Origin: Carnobacterium alterfunditum DSM 5972
GTDB taxonomy: Bacteria; Bacillota; Bacilli; Lactobacillales; Carnobacteriaceae
Direction: 5' to 3'
Length of the DNA stretch: 64,000 bases
Assembly (NCBI RefSeq): GCF_000744115.1
Contig: NZ_JQLG01000004.1
Span: forward strand, 1,178,001-1,242,000
The position numbers and the translations under genes were made by a program. The notes beneath the pieces are model-generated. The model was given only the letters and a program-made list of their open reading frames with translations. It was not told the DNA's origin and made no database searches. Shown here piece by piece: positions 10,592 to 18,186 of this stretch; position 1 is the stretch's first letter; each line of letters opens with the position of its first letter.

Positions 10592-11158
10592 ATGACAAAA
10601 TATAGTGAAGAATTTAAGTTACAAGTTGTTCAAGAGTATCTAAACGGCCCTTTGGGCTTTCAATTACTAGCGAAGAAATATGCTCTTTCCTCTACAACTC
10701 CCCTTAATAATTGGGTAAAGGCATACCGAAAACTTGGTTTGGACGGTTTAAAAAGGAAACAGACGAAAGCAGCTTACTCTGTTCAATTTAAGGTAGATGT
10801 ATTACACTTTATAAAACAGACAGGCACTTCTTATTCAGATACAGCCATTACCTTCGGCATGAATAATCCTTCCCTTATCGCAAATTGGAATCAAGCTTTC
10901 CAAGGCAAGGGAATTGAAGGCCTAAAACCACACCCAAAGGGGCGTCCTTCAATGACTAAAAAACCAAAAAAACAGCAACTGAAACCAGGCACATCAGCAG
11001 ATTGTTCTAGACAAGAATTAGAACGAGAAATTGAACTACTGAAATTGGAGAATGCCTATTTAAAAAAGTTGAAAGCTTTTCAGAAGAATCCCGACGTCTT
11101 TCTCGAAAAGCACAAGCAGCAGTGGCATACGAACTTAAAGAAGAAGGATTCAAACTAA
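10592..11158 (+). CDS. IS3-family OrfA (helix-turn-helix subunit)
   Basis: OrfA of 188 residues: two helix-turn-helix units (about residues 1-55 and 60-115), a basic linker, and a C-terminal leucine-zipper-like helix (ELEREIELLKLENAYLKKL). The slippery heptamer A-AAA-AAG at 11062-11068 lies in this gene's frame. A -1 slip there joins the zipper to OrfB, giving the OrfAB transposase. ATG 10592 is preceded by a GGGGG run rather than a canonical site. Confidence 0.88.
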   Translation: MTKYSEEFKLQVVQEYLNGPLGFQLLAKKYALSSTTPLNNWVKAYRKLGLDGLKRKQTKAAYSVQFKVDVLHFIKQTGTSYSDTAITFGMNNPSLIANWNQAFQGKGIEGLKPHPKGRPSMTKKPKKQQLKPGTSADCSRQELEREIELLKLENAYLKKLKAFQKNPDVFLEKHKQQWHTNLKKKDSN

Positions 11159-11988
11159 AAGATATCCTTCTGGTGGTGGGTATTCCAGAGTCAACCTATC
11201 ACTATTACGTAAAGCAATTAAAAAAAATAGATAGTAATCAGCGACTAAAAGAACAGATTGAACAACTTTTCTTTCAGTTCAAAGAGCGATTTGGATACAA
11301 ACGCATTACAAATGAACTGAAGAAACTAGGTTATAGTGTCAATCACAAGAAAGTTTATCGTCTCATGAAAGAAATGGGTTTGAAGTGTGTTAAATTTATT
11401 AGAAAATCTCGGAAATATAACTCTTATAAAGGAAAAGTAGGCACTATTGCCAAGAATAAGTTAAATAGACGCTTCTCTACATCCATCACTTTACAGAAGC
11501 TCGTCACCGACGTGACAGAGTTTAAATGTACAGGCGGAGAAAAGCTCTACCTTAGTCCTATTCTAGATCTATTTAATAGTGAAGTGATAGCTTATGGAAT
11601 AAATAAACGACCTATCCTGGACTTAGTGATGAAACCTTTGGAAGAAGCCATCGGCATGCTTAAAGAATACGCCACGGTTCGTACCACTCTTCATTCTGAT
11701 CAAGGTTGGCAGTATCAGCATAATCATTGGGTCAAAACACTAAAGAAAAATAACGTTTTTCAGAGTATGTCTCGCAAGGCGACTTGTGCAGATAATGCGG
11801 CAATAGAAAATTTCTTCGGCATCCTAAAACAAGAAATGTATCATGGGGAGAAATTAGTCAGTTATGAGGAATTGAAATCAAGAATTGAAGAATATATCGA
11901 ATGGTATAATCATGTTCGATCAAAAGCAAAATTGGCTGGCTTAAGTCCGGTAGAATACCGAATTCAAACCAGCCAATCAGCTGAATAA
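11122..11988 (+). CDS. IS3-family OrfB (DDE transposase domain)
   Basis: Integrase-core part of the transposase, 288 residues in the open segment shown. It has an HTH_21-like region at the N-terminus and the DDE residues in LVTDVTEFK, LHSDQGWQYQ and NAAIENFFGILKQE. It overlaps OrfA in the -1 frame and its first candidate start (GTG 11122) has no ribosome binding site. It is therefore probably made only as a frameshift fusion from the A-AAA-AAG heptamer at 11062-11068. The reading frame is undamaged, so the element may still be active. Confidence 0.9.
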   Translation: MAYELKEEGFKLKDILLVVGIPESTYHYYVKQLKKIDSNQRLKEQIEQLFFQFKERFGYKRITNELKKLGYSVNHKKVYRLMKEMGLKCVKFIRKSRKYNSYKGKVGTIAKNKLNRRFSTSITLQKLVTDVTEFKCTGGEKLYLSPILDLFNSEVIAYGINKRPILDLVMKPLEEAIGMLKEYATVRTTLHSDQGWQYQHNHWVKTLKKNNVFQSMSRKATCADNAAIENFFGILKQEMYHGEKLVSYEELKSRIEEYIEWYNHVRSKAKLAGLSPVEYRIQTSQSAE

Positions 11989-12018
11989 TAAAAACTCTAA
12001 CTTTTAGGGGTCAGCACC

Positions 12019-12035
12019 GGAATAGACTCTTTTTT
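12019..12035 (+). terminator. 3' arm of glpK terminator beyond the IS3 element
   Basis: GGAATAGACTCT plus eight T residues, the right arm of the hairpin whose left arm is at 10513-10525. Read on the minus strand the same bases follow the DUF2798 gene, which ends at 12051, so the hairpin may once have served both convergent genes. Confidence 0.75.
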
Positions 12036-12050
12036 TTGAAAGTAGAAGTT

Positions 12051-12578
12051 TCAATCGAAATCTATTGAAGAATTATCTTTTACAATCAATTTACTTTCCT
12101 GACGTAAATGTATTTTTTTCATAACTAATCTTGCAGGAGGCTGTGCAATTAAAAGTTCACAAAATAAAGCAATAGAAAAATTTCTAGGCCAATGTGATAA
12201 TGCCTTAAATGAAGCTAAGGTGAACCCCTTACCGATCATAGTGCCAATTACTGTCATAGTCAGAGACATACCAATTACAGTAAAAAGGATGTTAAATAAC
12301 GTTTTCGCATTAAATCCATCAGTATCATTAGAAAAAATATGGACTAATTTTTCTGCAATTCGCCCAAAAACGAGTACTTCTAATAACATGGCAATAATCA
12401 AAATGATTGGAAAAGACTTAAGGATAATCATAAGTACTTCTGTATCAAGCTTACCAAATTCTAGACTAATATTTACTGTACTCATAATTAAGACAGTTAT
12501 TGAACAAATAATGATACCATATAACATTCCTTCTTTGGCATTATGAGGCAATCTGTTTTCTTTAACTTCTTTAATAAT
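12051..12578 (-). pseudogene. DUF2798 membrane protein, 5' end displaced by IS30
   Basis: Small membrane protein of the DUF2798 family, function unknown. Two related halves each have two hydrophobic helices; the first opens PHNAKEGMLYG and the second FNAKTLFNILFTVIGM, ending in the conserved HWPRNFSIALFCELLIAQPPAR. The IS30 copy 2 lies against its 5' end. Rejoining the flanks (one AAT of the duplication removed) gives AAAGGAG, six bases, then ATT-ATT-AAA-GAA. There is no ATG, GTG or TTG at the position this ribosome binding site fits. The first usual start inside is TTG 12551, giving MPHNAKEG, which suits the family but lacks a good site. So the gene was either started from ATT and is now broken, or starts at 12551 and has lost its promoter. 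The open frame continuing into the IS end is accidental. Confidence 0.7.
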
Positions 12579-13641
12579 CGTGGATTGTAAGATTAAGCTA
12601 TACAAATAAAAAAGCCATTCGTGATACACTCTAATTGTATTTCCAACCATAGAAAACAAGGAGTGATCACAAATGACCTATACCCATATTACCATGGATG
12701 AACTAGTGATGATAGAAGCTTATTACCATCAAGGTATTCCAGTTGCTAAAATAGCTGCTTACTTGAATCGTACTCGAACACCGATTAATAATGTTATCAG
12801 GTTCTTCAGAGCAGGACATACAGCTTTCGAGTATTACCTACGGTATAAGAAAAACAAGAAGCAGTGTGGACGCGAAAAAGTTGTTTTACCAGAAGAACAA
12901 CATCTTTATATCAAGGAAAAAGTAGCTGAAGGCTGGACGCCTGATGTCATTATTGGCCGTAAAGAAATGACAATAGACTGTTCCGTACGAACACTTTATA
13001 GACAATTTAAAGAAAAAACATTCGATGAAGCTACCCTTCCAATGAAAGGGAAAAGAAAGCCTAACGGACATCAAGAACGTAGAGGTAGACAAGCTTATAA
13101 ACGAAATATCTCTGAAAGAATAATAGATTATCCAACATTTAAAGAAGAATTTGGTCATATCGAAGGAGATACCATTGTAGGTGTCCGCCACAAAAGTGCG
13201 GTCATTACTCTAGTAGAGATTTTATCGAAAGCTATCATTACCTTAAAGCCCAAAGGGCGTAAAGCCTGCGACATTGAGAGTGCTATGAATCAATGGTTCC
13301 AATCCATACCAAAAAAATTATTCAAATCAATTACTTTTGATTGCGGTAAGGAGTTCTCCAACTGGAAATCTTTGTGCAACCAGCATGATGTCGCTATCTA
13401 CTTCGCTGACCCTGGAACGCCTTCACAACGAGCTTTAAACGAGAATTCTAATGGGCTTCTTCGAAAAGATGGATTGCCAAAAGAAATGGATTTCAACGAA
13501 GTTGATCAGGCTTTCGTATCGTCTGTTGCACACAAACGGAATATAATTCCAAGAAAGTCATTAAATTACCAAACACCGCTGGAAGTTTTTATGAGTTACA
13601 TGGATGAAGATATTTTGTATAGCTTAATTTGACAAATCAGA
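12579..13641 (+). mobile_element. IS30-family insertion sequence, copy 2
   Basis: Second complete 1063-bp copy, flanked by its own 3-bp duplication AAT (12576-12578 and 13642-13644). It has the same ends as copy 1, one base difference (13329) and the same orientation. It points against the DUF2798 gene whose 5' end it abuts. Confidence 0.93.
12673..13632 (+). CDS. IS30-family transposase (copy 2)
   Basis: DDE transposase of 319 residues, identical in sequence to the product at 1130-2089: N-terminal helix-turn-helix, then the D-D-E core in HIEGDTIVG, FDCGKEF and NENSNGLLRKDG. Start ATG 12673 follows AAGGAG. The intact frame and near identity of the two copies imply recent transposition. Confidence 0.95.
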   Translation: MTYTHITMDELVMIEAYYHQGIPVAKIAAYLNRTRTPINNVIRFFRAGHTAFEYYLRYKKNKKQCGREKVVLPEEQHLYIKEKVAEGWTPDVIIGRKEMTIDCSVRTLYRQFKEKTFDEATLPMKGKRKPNGHQERRGRQAYKRNISERIIDYPTFKEEFGHIEGDTIVGVRHKSAVITLVEILSKAIITLKPKGRKACDIESAMNQWFQSIPKKLFKSITFDCGKEFSNWKSLCNQHDVAIYFADPGTPSQRALNENSNGLLRKDGLPKEMDFNEVDQAFVSSVAHKRNIIPRKSLNYQTPLEVFMSYMDEDILYSLI

Positions 13642-13704
13642 AATGAAAAACTCCTTTTTTGTGTATCTGTAAGGAGTGTATCAGAAAATAGATCTCTTTC
13701 GTAA

Positions 13705-13739
13705 GTGAAACTTTCATGAAAATTACATGAAAATTTCAC
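13705..13739. promoter_or_regulatory. 35-bp inverted repeat upstream of DUF2798
   Basis: Arms GTGAAACTTTCATG and CATGAAAATTTCAC pair at 13 of 14 positions around seven bases (AAAATTA). It lies about 60 bp upstream of the displaced ribosome binding site of the minus-strand DUF2798 gene. It has no T-run, so an operator for a dimeric repressor is more likely than a terminator. Confidence 0.45.
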
Positions 13740-13757
13740 TCCGTCTTTTTGCCAAAT

Positions 13758-13790
13758 CAAAAATCACTCTTAAGTATAGAGAGTGATTCC
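13758..13790 (-). terminator. Terminator after dhaM
   Basis: Hairpin AATCACTCT with AGAGTGATT, followed on the minus strand by a T-rich run; it lies just past the dhaM stop. Confidence 0.8.
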
Positions 13791-13803
13791 TGGATCATAA
13801 AAA

Positions 13804-14181
13804 TTATTTTATTTCTAAGGCACTTAATTGCTCTTCAATAGCTTCTATAGGTGCTTCTGCTTGCAACAAAGCTGCTGCTGTATAAGCACTTTCAACAAAA
13901 GCAGTATCGTATAAACGAACCGTTTTATCAGAAGTTTCAATAGCTAGTTCTAGATTCATTTTGGCACTACCTAAATCATAAAAAGCAAGAACTGTTTTTT
14001 CTTCAAAAGAAGATAATGCTTCTTCGATTTTATCAAAACTTGTGCCAATTCCACCTTCTGGCGTTCCGCCGGCGCTTTTTATTGTGACGTCTTTAGCTAC
14101 TTCACCAATTAATTTAGCTAAACCGTCAGCGATGTCGGCTACATGAGAAACAAGCAATACACCATATTCTTTATTCATCAT
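13804..14181 (-). CDS. dhaM: PTS-dependent dihydroxyacetone kinase phosphotransferase subunit
   Basis: DhaM of 125 residues, a single EIIA-mannose-like domain. It receives phosphate from HPr on the histidine in LLVSHVADIADG (H13) and passes it to the ADP bound by DhaL. E. coli DhaM is longer, with HPr-like and EI-like domains; the single-domain form is usual in Firmicutes. ATG 14181 (or 14178) lies inside the last codons of dhaL, giving an overlap of about 10 bp and translational coupling. It is the last gene of dhaKLM and is followed by a terminator. Confidence 0.93.
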   Translation of the reverse strand: MMNKEYGVLLVSHVADIADGLAKLIGEVAKDVTIKSAGGTPEGGIGTSFDKIEEALSSFEEKTVLAFYDLGSAKMNLELAIETSDKTVRLYDTAFVESAYTAAALLQAEAPIEAIEEQLSALEIK

Positions 14182-14758
14182 AAACACCTGCTTCTATCAT
14201 TGTCTTAAATAGATAGTTGCTAGACATAGCACCAGGGTCAATGTGACCGATAGAACGATCGCCTAAATAAGAAGCGCGTCCTTTAGTTGCTTTCATGTTT
14301 TTAGTTTTTTCAAGAATCTCATCAATCAAAGCAACGGTCAACTTGTTTGCTTTGACCGCATCAACAACTGGGATCCATTCGTCTACCATTGTTTTTTCAC
14401 CTGCGGCAGCCTTACCACGCTTTTGAATACCTTCTAATCCAGCTTCTAAGACTGTGGCTAAGTCATCACTGTCTTGGCTAGCCTTAGCCATACTAATAAA
14501 AGCAGAGCCCAGAAGCGGTCCAGAAGCGCCCCCGACCTTACTGACCAAAGTCATTCCAGTTGTTTTTAGAAGATCAGTTAACGTTTCAAATTCTTTTGTT
14601 TGTAATACCTCTGCTAAAGCGTTAGCTCCGCGAGCAAGGTTGTTACCATGATCTCCATCACCAATCGCGGTATCTAATTCACTGAGATACGCTTTATTTT
14701 CTAAGAGTTGTTCAATAAAGAGTTCAAGCCATTTTTTTGCTGTTTCTTGATTCAACAT
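14171..14758 (-). CDS. dhaL: Dihydroxyacetone kinase subunit DhaL
   Basis: ADP-binding subunit of 195 residues. ADP stays bound as a coenzyme and is re-phosphorylated by DhaM. The Mg-ADP site is visible in DTAIGDGDHGNN (near residue 30) and GGASGPLLG (near residue 78), and GDRSIGHIDPGA near the C-terminus is typical. ATG 14758 follows AAAGGATG. The gene is 20 bp downstream of dhaK and overlaps dhaM. Full length for the family. Confidence 0.95.
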   Translation of the reverse strand: MLNQETAKKWLELFIEQLLENKAYLSELDTAIGDGDHGNNLARGANALAEVLQTKEFETLTDLLKTTGMTLVSKVGGASGPLLGSAFISMAKASQDSDDLATVLEAGLEGIQKRGKAAAGEKTMVDEWIPVVDAVKANKLTVALIDEILEKTKNMKATKGRASYLGDRSIGHIDPGAMSSNYLFKTMIEAGVYDE

Positions 14759-14778
14759 AATATTCGGTCATCCTTTCT

Positions 14779-15768
14779 TTACCAAGCAATAGTTGTTACA
14801 GGTGCATTTAGGTACTCTAACCAGTTAGAATCTTCTAGTTTGACTAAAGTAAGAGATAAACCTTCCATATCAATTGAGGTCATATAGTCGCCAACTTTTC
14901 TAAAGGCTAAAGTTAACCCTTCATCCCCCAACAGTTGTTTCACATCGTTCATGAAAATAAATTGTTCCATCAGTGGAGTGGCACCCATGCCATTAATTAA
15001 GATCGCAAAAGAGTCCCCTGATTGCCATTGGAATTCTTTTTTCAATTTGTTCACGAGTTCTTGAGCTAATGCAGCTGAAGGTTGAAGCTTTTCTCTACGG
15101 TAGCCAGGTTCGCCGTGGATACCTACCCCAAATTCGATTTCGTCGGCTTCTAATTCAAAACCTGGTTTACCGACTTCGGGTACTGTAGCAGGATTTAAAG
15201 CAACACCTAAAGATTTTACAGCAGGAATAAGTTTATCTGCTAATAGTTTGATTTCTTCTAAAGATAAGCCTTTTTCAGCAGCAGCGCCTAATATCTTATG
15301 GACTAAAACAGTGCCTGCGATACCACGTTTTCCAGCAGTATATGTGCTGTCTTCAACAGCGATATCATCATTTACTATGACATAATCAACTTTAATATCT
15401 TCCATCTCTGCTAACTCTTTTGCCATATCAAAATTCATGACATCTCCAGAGTAATTTTTAATAATTAAAAACACACCTTTTCCTTCATCGCTAGCCTTAA
15501 TGCCTTCTAAAATTTGATCAGGAGTTGGAGATGTGAATACTTCACCACATACAGCAGCTGAAAGCATTCCTTTTCCAACAAAACCGGCATGAGATGGTTC
15601 GTGTCCGCTTCCGCCGCCACTCACTAAACCAACTTTTCCAGATTGCTCAACTTTACGATGAATAACAGACGTCTCAGGTAATCGCTCAACTAACTCTTCA
15701 TATGCAAAGACTAAACCGTTTAACATTTCATCTAAGATATTCGATGGATCATTGATGATTTTTTTCAT
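14779..15768 (-). CDS. dhaK: Dihydroxyacetone kinase, Dha-binding subunit DhaK
   Basis: DhaK of 329 residues binds dihydroxyacetone covalently through a histidine and receives phosphate from DhaL, giving dihydroxyacetone phosphate for glycolysis. Conserved segments are SGGGSGHEPSHAGFVG (about residues 50-65) and FGVGIHGEPGYRRE, which holds the substrate-linking histidine. Start ATG 15768 fits family length and has a G-rich site upstream; the open frame extends further 5' without support. With glpK on the other side of the IS cluster it suggests glycerol/dihydroxyacetone use; no glycerol dehydrogenase is in the window. Confidence 0.95.
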   Translation of the reverse strand: MKKIINDPSNILDEMLNGLVFAYEELVERLPETSVIHRKVEQSGKVGLVSGGGSGHEPSHAGFVGKGMLSAAVCGEVFTSPTPDQILEGIKASDEGKGVFLIIKNYSGDVMNFDMAKELAEMEDIKVDYVIVNDDIAVEDSTYTAGKRGIAGTVLVHKILGAAAEKGLSLEEIKLLADKLIPAVKSLGVALNPATVPEVGKPGFELEADEIEFGVGIHGEPGYRREKLQPSAALAQELVNKLKKEFQWQSGDSFAILINGMGATPLMEQFIFMNDVKQLLGDEGLTLAFRKVGDYMTSIDMEGLSLTLVKLEDSNWLEYLNAPVTTIAW

Positions 15769-15811
15769 TTTTTCCAGACCCCCTAAGTGATTTTTAATTG
15801 AATTCAATACT

Positions 15812-15840
15812 ATTGTAACCGTTTTTAATATAAAGAACAA
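15812..15840 (-). promoter_or_regulatory. dhaKLM promoter overlapped by cre site
   Basis: On the minus strand, TTGTTC (15840-15835), a 17-base spacer and TACAAT (15817-15812). The cre-like TGTAACCGTTTTTA (15814-15827, plus strand) matches TGWNANCGNTNWCA at 13 of 14 positions and covers the -10 region, as expected for CcpA repression. Confidence 0.65.
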
Positions 15841-16020
15841 ATACAAGGGATCAGCGGGTCAAATTAAGCAGGTCAGAGAATAAATTTGAAAATATAGAAG
15901 TCGGTTGCTTGTTGGTTTGGTATACTGTAAGTATGAAAGATAAAACACAAATAAAATTCATCCTAAAGATTATCAAAAAAGGAAATGATATAAAAGTTAA
16001 ACATGAGGGGAGAGCGTACG

Positions 16021-17058
16021 ATGAATAATCAAATGCAATTGTATTCACTTGTAAAAAAGCTTTACCAAGCTAATCTTTGGGAAGATTATTGGGATAATGA
16101 TATCATTGGTATACAATTGCCTGATCGTAAAGATCCAGTTTTTATTTCTATTTTAGGAAAAGCCGAACAAAACTTTGGGATTTTGATTTATCGTAATCTG
16201 GAAGAATTATCTTATTTTTTTGAAACAAGTAAGCGGGCTGAGAATCGCGAATTCAGCTCAGTAATGGAAATGCTCCAAACTCGGAAATGTATTTCTTTAG
16301 ACTTTGAAGATCGTCAAGAAATTCCAAAAGAAGAATATGAAAAAATAAAAGCCAGCGGCATAACTTTTAGGGGGAAAAAAGCTTGGCCAGTGTTTACGGA
16401 TTATAAACCAGGATATTATCCTTATATGATAGATGAAAGTGATGTGCTTTTTCTGATAGCTATTTTTGAAAAGTTGGTTGAAACAGCAAATGATTTTCGG
16501 AATTCCCTGCAATTATATGAAAAAGAACAATCAATTTATAAAATGTTAATGCGCACGTATAAAAAAGATGGTTTATATGAAGATAGTTTTTATACGGTGC
16601 CTGAAGTAGTTTTAGAAGGATTATTAGCTAATGAGATAGATCACGCTCCTATCAAACTGACAGAATTTGAGATGAGACGAGCAAATAATCAAAAAAGGAA
16701 AAATACGATTTGGGAATTAGACATAGACTTTATTGGAGTACCAGTTGTTCCAGCAGATGGAGGACGTCCGACATTTCCTTGTTTATTAATTGTTGCAGAT
16801 ACTAAAGATGGTGAAATTATTTGTAGTGAATTCATTAAATTAAGGGATATTGAAAAAATTCAGCGAATCGTGATCCAGCTGATTTTGGCACAAAACGGAA
16901 GACCTCCTAAGATCGTCATCGATGCTGACCGTCATCTTAAAATTGCTGTTTATTTAGAAAAACTATTAACAGCTTTGGACATCGAATTGGTTCCAATCCA
17001 GAAACTGCCGCTATTATCTGTTGCTAAGCAAGATATGTTAGAATACTTTGAAGATTAA
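16021..17058 (+). CDS. DUF7309/DUF6930-type protein
   Basis: Soluble protein of 345 residues, function unknown. The N-terminal part (about 1-110, LYSLVKKLYQANLWEDYWDN) looks like DUF7309. The C-terminal part (about 230-340, RPTFPCLLIVADTKDGEII ... NGRPPKIVIDADRHLKIAVYLE) looks like DUF6930. The names are from memory of such proteins and are tentative. No catalytic motif, signal peptide or membrane segment is seen. ATG 16021 follows GAGGGGAGAG. It is divergent from dhaK and 35 bp before the flavodoxin-fold gene, so the two may be co-transcribed. Confidence 0.65.
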   Translation: MNNQMQLYSLVKKLYQANLWEDYWDNDIIGIQLPDRKDPVFISILGKAEQNFGILIYRNLEELSYFFETSKRAENREFSSVMEMLQTRKCISLDFEDRQEIPKEEYEKIKASGITFRGKKAWPVFTDYKPGYYPYMIDESDVLFLIAIFEKLVETANDFRNSLQLYEKEQSIYKMLMRTYKKDGLYEDSFYTVPEVVLEGLLANEIDHAPIKLTEFEMRRANNQKRKNTIWELDIDFIGVPVVPADGGRPTFPCLLIVADTKDGEIICSEFIKLRDIEKIQRIVIQLILAQNGRPPKIVIDADRHLKIAVYLEKLLTALDIELVPIQKLPLLSVAKQDMLEYFED

Positions 17059-17093
17059 TTTTAGTAAAAGCAAGCTACAAATGGAGGTAAAAA

Positions 17094-17786
17094 ATGAAAA
17101 CACTAGTGATTATATCTCATCCTGAGATGATGGAGTCAGGAAGTCAACAATATTTGCTGAGCTCTATTCCTGAGGGTAAGGACATAACTATCCATCACTT
17201 GGAATCTGTTTATCCTGATTTCAAGTTAGATGTAGAAATGGAACAAGCATTGTTAAAGGAACACGAACGGATTATTTTTCAATTTCCTTTTTACTGGTAT
17301 AGTGCTCCCGCATTATTAAAAAAATGGCAAGATGAGGTACTGACGGATGGCTTTGCATATGGTAAAAGAGGGAAAGCTCTAACTGGTAAGGAATTTGGAT
17401 TAGTAATGAGCATCGGTGTAAAAGAAGAAGAATACCAACCTGGGGGACGTGAAGGATTCAGTATCGATGAGCTGACAAAACCCTTTCAAGCCATGGCTCT
17501 TAAGACAGGAATGGTATTTCTTAAAACGCTTCCTATCTTTCAATTTAGTTACTTGACAGAAGAGCAAAAAATGAATTTATTGATACGTTATCAACAGTAT
17601 TTAACTCGTGAAAAAGAGGATAGTTTAAAAGCTCGAGAAAAGTGGTTTATTCAAGAATTGAAATCGACAGATACGAGCAAATTAAATGATGGAGACCAGT
17701 TTGTTCTAAACCAAGCAATTGAATTTATTGAAGAAAATCGTGATACGATCGATGAATTGAAAATCGTTTTAGATCAAATGGAGTAG
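17094..17786 (+). CDS. NAD(P)H-dependent oxidoreductase, flavodoxin-like fold
   Basis: Protein of 230 residues with the flavodoxin_2 fold (NQO1/KefF/MdaB/YwrO relatives), expected to bind FMN or FAD and reduce quinones or similar compounds with NAD(P)H. Family features are the N-terminal strand MKTLVIISHPEMMESGSQQ, the IIFQFPFYWYSAPALLKKWQDEV block (about residues 58-80), where aromatic residues pack on the flavin, and FAYGKRGKALTGKEFGLVMSIG. The last 60 residues form a charged helical tail. ATG 17094 follows GGAGG. A small gene follows after 25 bp. Confidence 0.85.
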   Translation: MKTLVIISHPEMMESGSQQYLLSSIPEGKDITIHHLESVYPDFKLDVEMEQALLKEHERIIFQFPFYWYSAPALLKKWQDEVLTDGFAYGKRGKALTGKEFGLVMSIGVKEEEYQPGGREGFSIDELTKPFQAMALKTGMVFLKTLPIFQFSYLTEEQKMNLLIRYQQYLTREKEDSLKAREKWFIQELKSTDTSKLNDGDQFVLNQAIEFIEENRDTIDELKIVLDQME

Positions 17787-17811
17787 AACGATCCAGAAGG
17801 TAGGGAATGAA

Positions 17812-17994
17812 ATGGAACAAAAAGAGTGGTTGCTTCAAGAATTGGAACGGTTGAGACAAACTAGCCGTGATTACAAACAAAAAGCATTATTGATTGCAGT
17901 GAAAGATTTGATTGATGAACAAGCTGAACGGATCAGACAAATGGAAGGCGAATTGGATGGCACTTTATGGAGTCCACGCAATTGGAATGAGTAA
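17812..17994 (+). CDS. Small helical hypothetical protein, 60 residues
   Basis: Reading frame of 60 residues starting at ATG 17812. It lies 25 bp after the oxidoreductase gene, with a GTAGGGAATG stretch upstream. It is highly charged and predicted almost entirely helical up to a GTLWSPRNWNE end. I do not recognise a family. Tight spacing, shared direction and non-random composition support a real gene co-expressed with the oxidoreductase. No other gene competes on either strand. Confidence 0.65.
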   Translation: MEQKEWLLQELERLRQTSRDYKQKALLIAVKDLIDEQAERIRQMEGELDGTLWSPRNWNE

Positions 17995-18186
17995 AATAGA
18001 GTGAAACGATTATCAGTAAAAGGCAACCGTATCATGATAGGTTTAATTCAAAGTAGATTTGCTTTTTGAGTGTTCACTTTGGAGGAATCACTTCATAAAT
18101 ACGACTGCCTTTTTATTTCTTAGGAATTAAGGCATCGATTGTCGGATCAAAACAGGTATAATAGGAAAAAAAGAGGAGTAGTGGAT

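Larger units (their letters stand above)
10539..12018 (+). mobile_element. IS3-family element (IS150-like) in glpK terminator
   Basis: Element of about 1480 bp. The ends are GGTAGCGACCCCCAAAAGTT and, read inward from the right, GGTGCTGACCCCTAAAAGTT; both continue with AGAGT, giving a 25-bp inverted repeat with four mismatches. The 3-bp repeat GGA flanks it (10536-10538 and 12019-12021). Two overlapping genes, orfA and orfB, lie in the 0 and -1 frames, as in IS150-group elements. The ends were fixed by rebuilding the glpK terminator; a shift of one or two bases is possible. Confidence 0.88.

Noticed and set aside
12579-12659. DUF2798 frame continuing into IS30 with start at 12659
   Set aside because: The first 27 codons are the reverse strand of the IS30 left end; the junction with the gene is at the AAT duplication.
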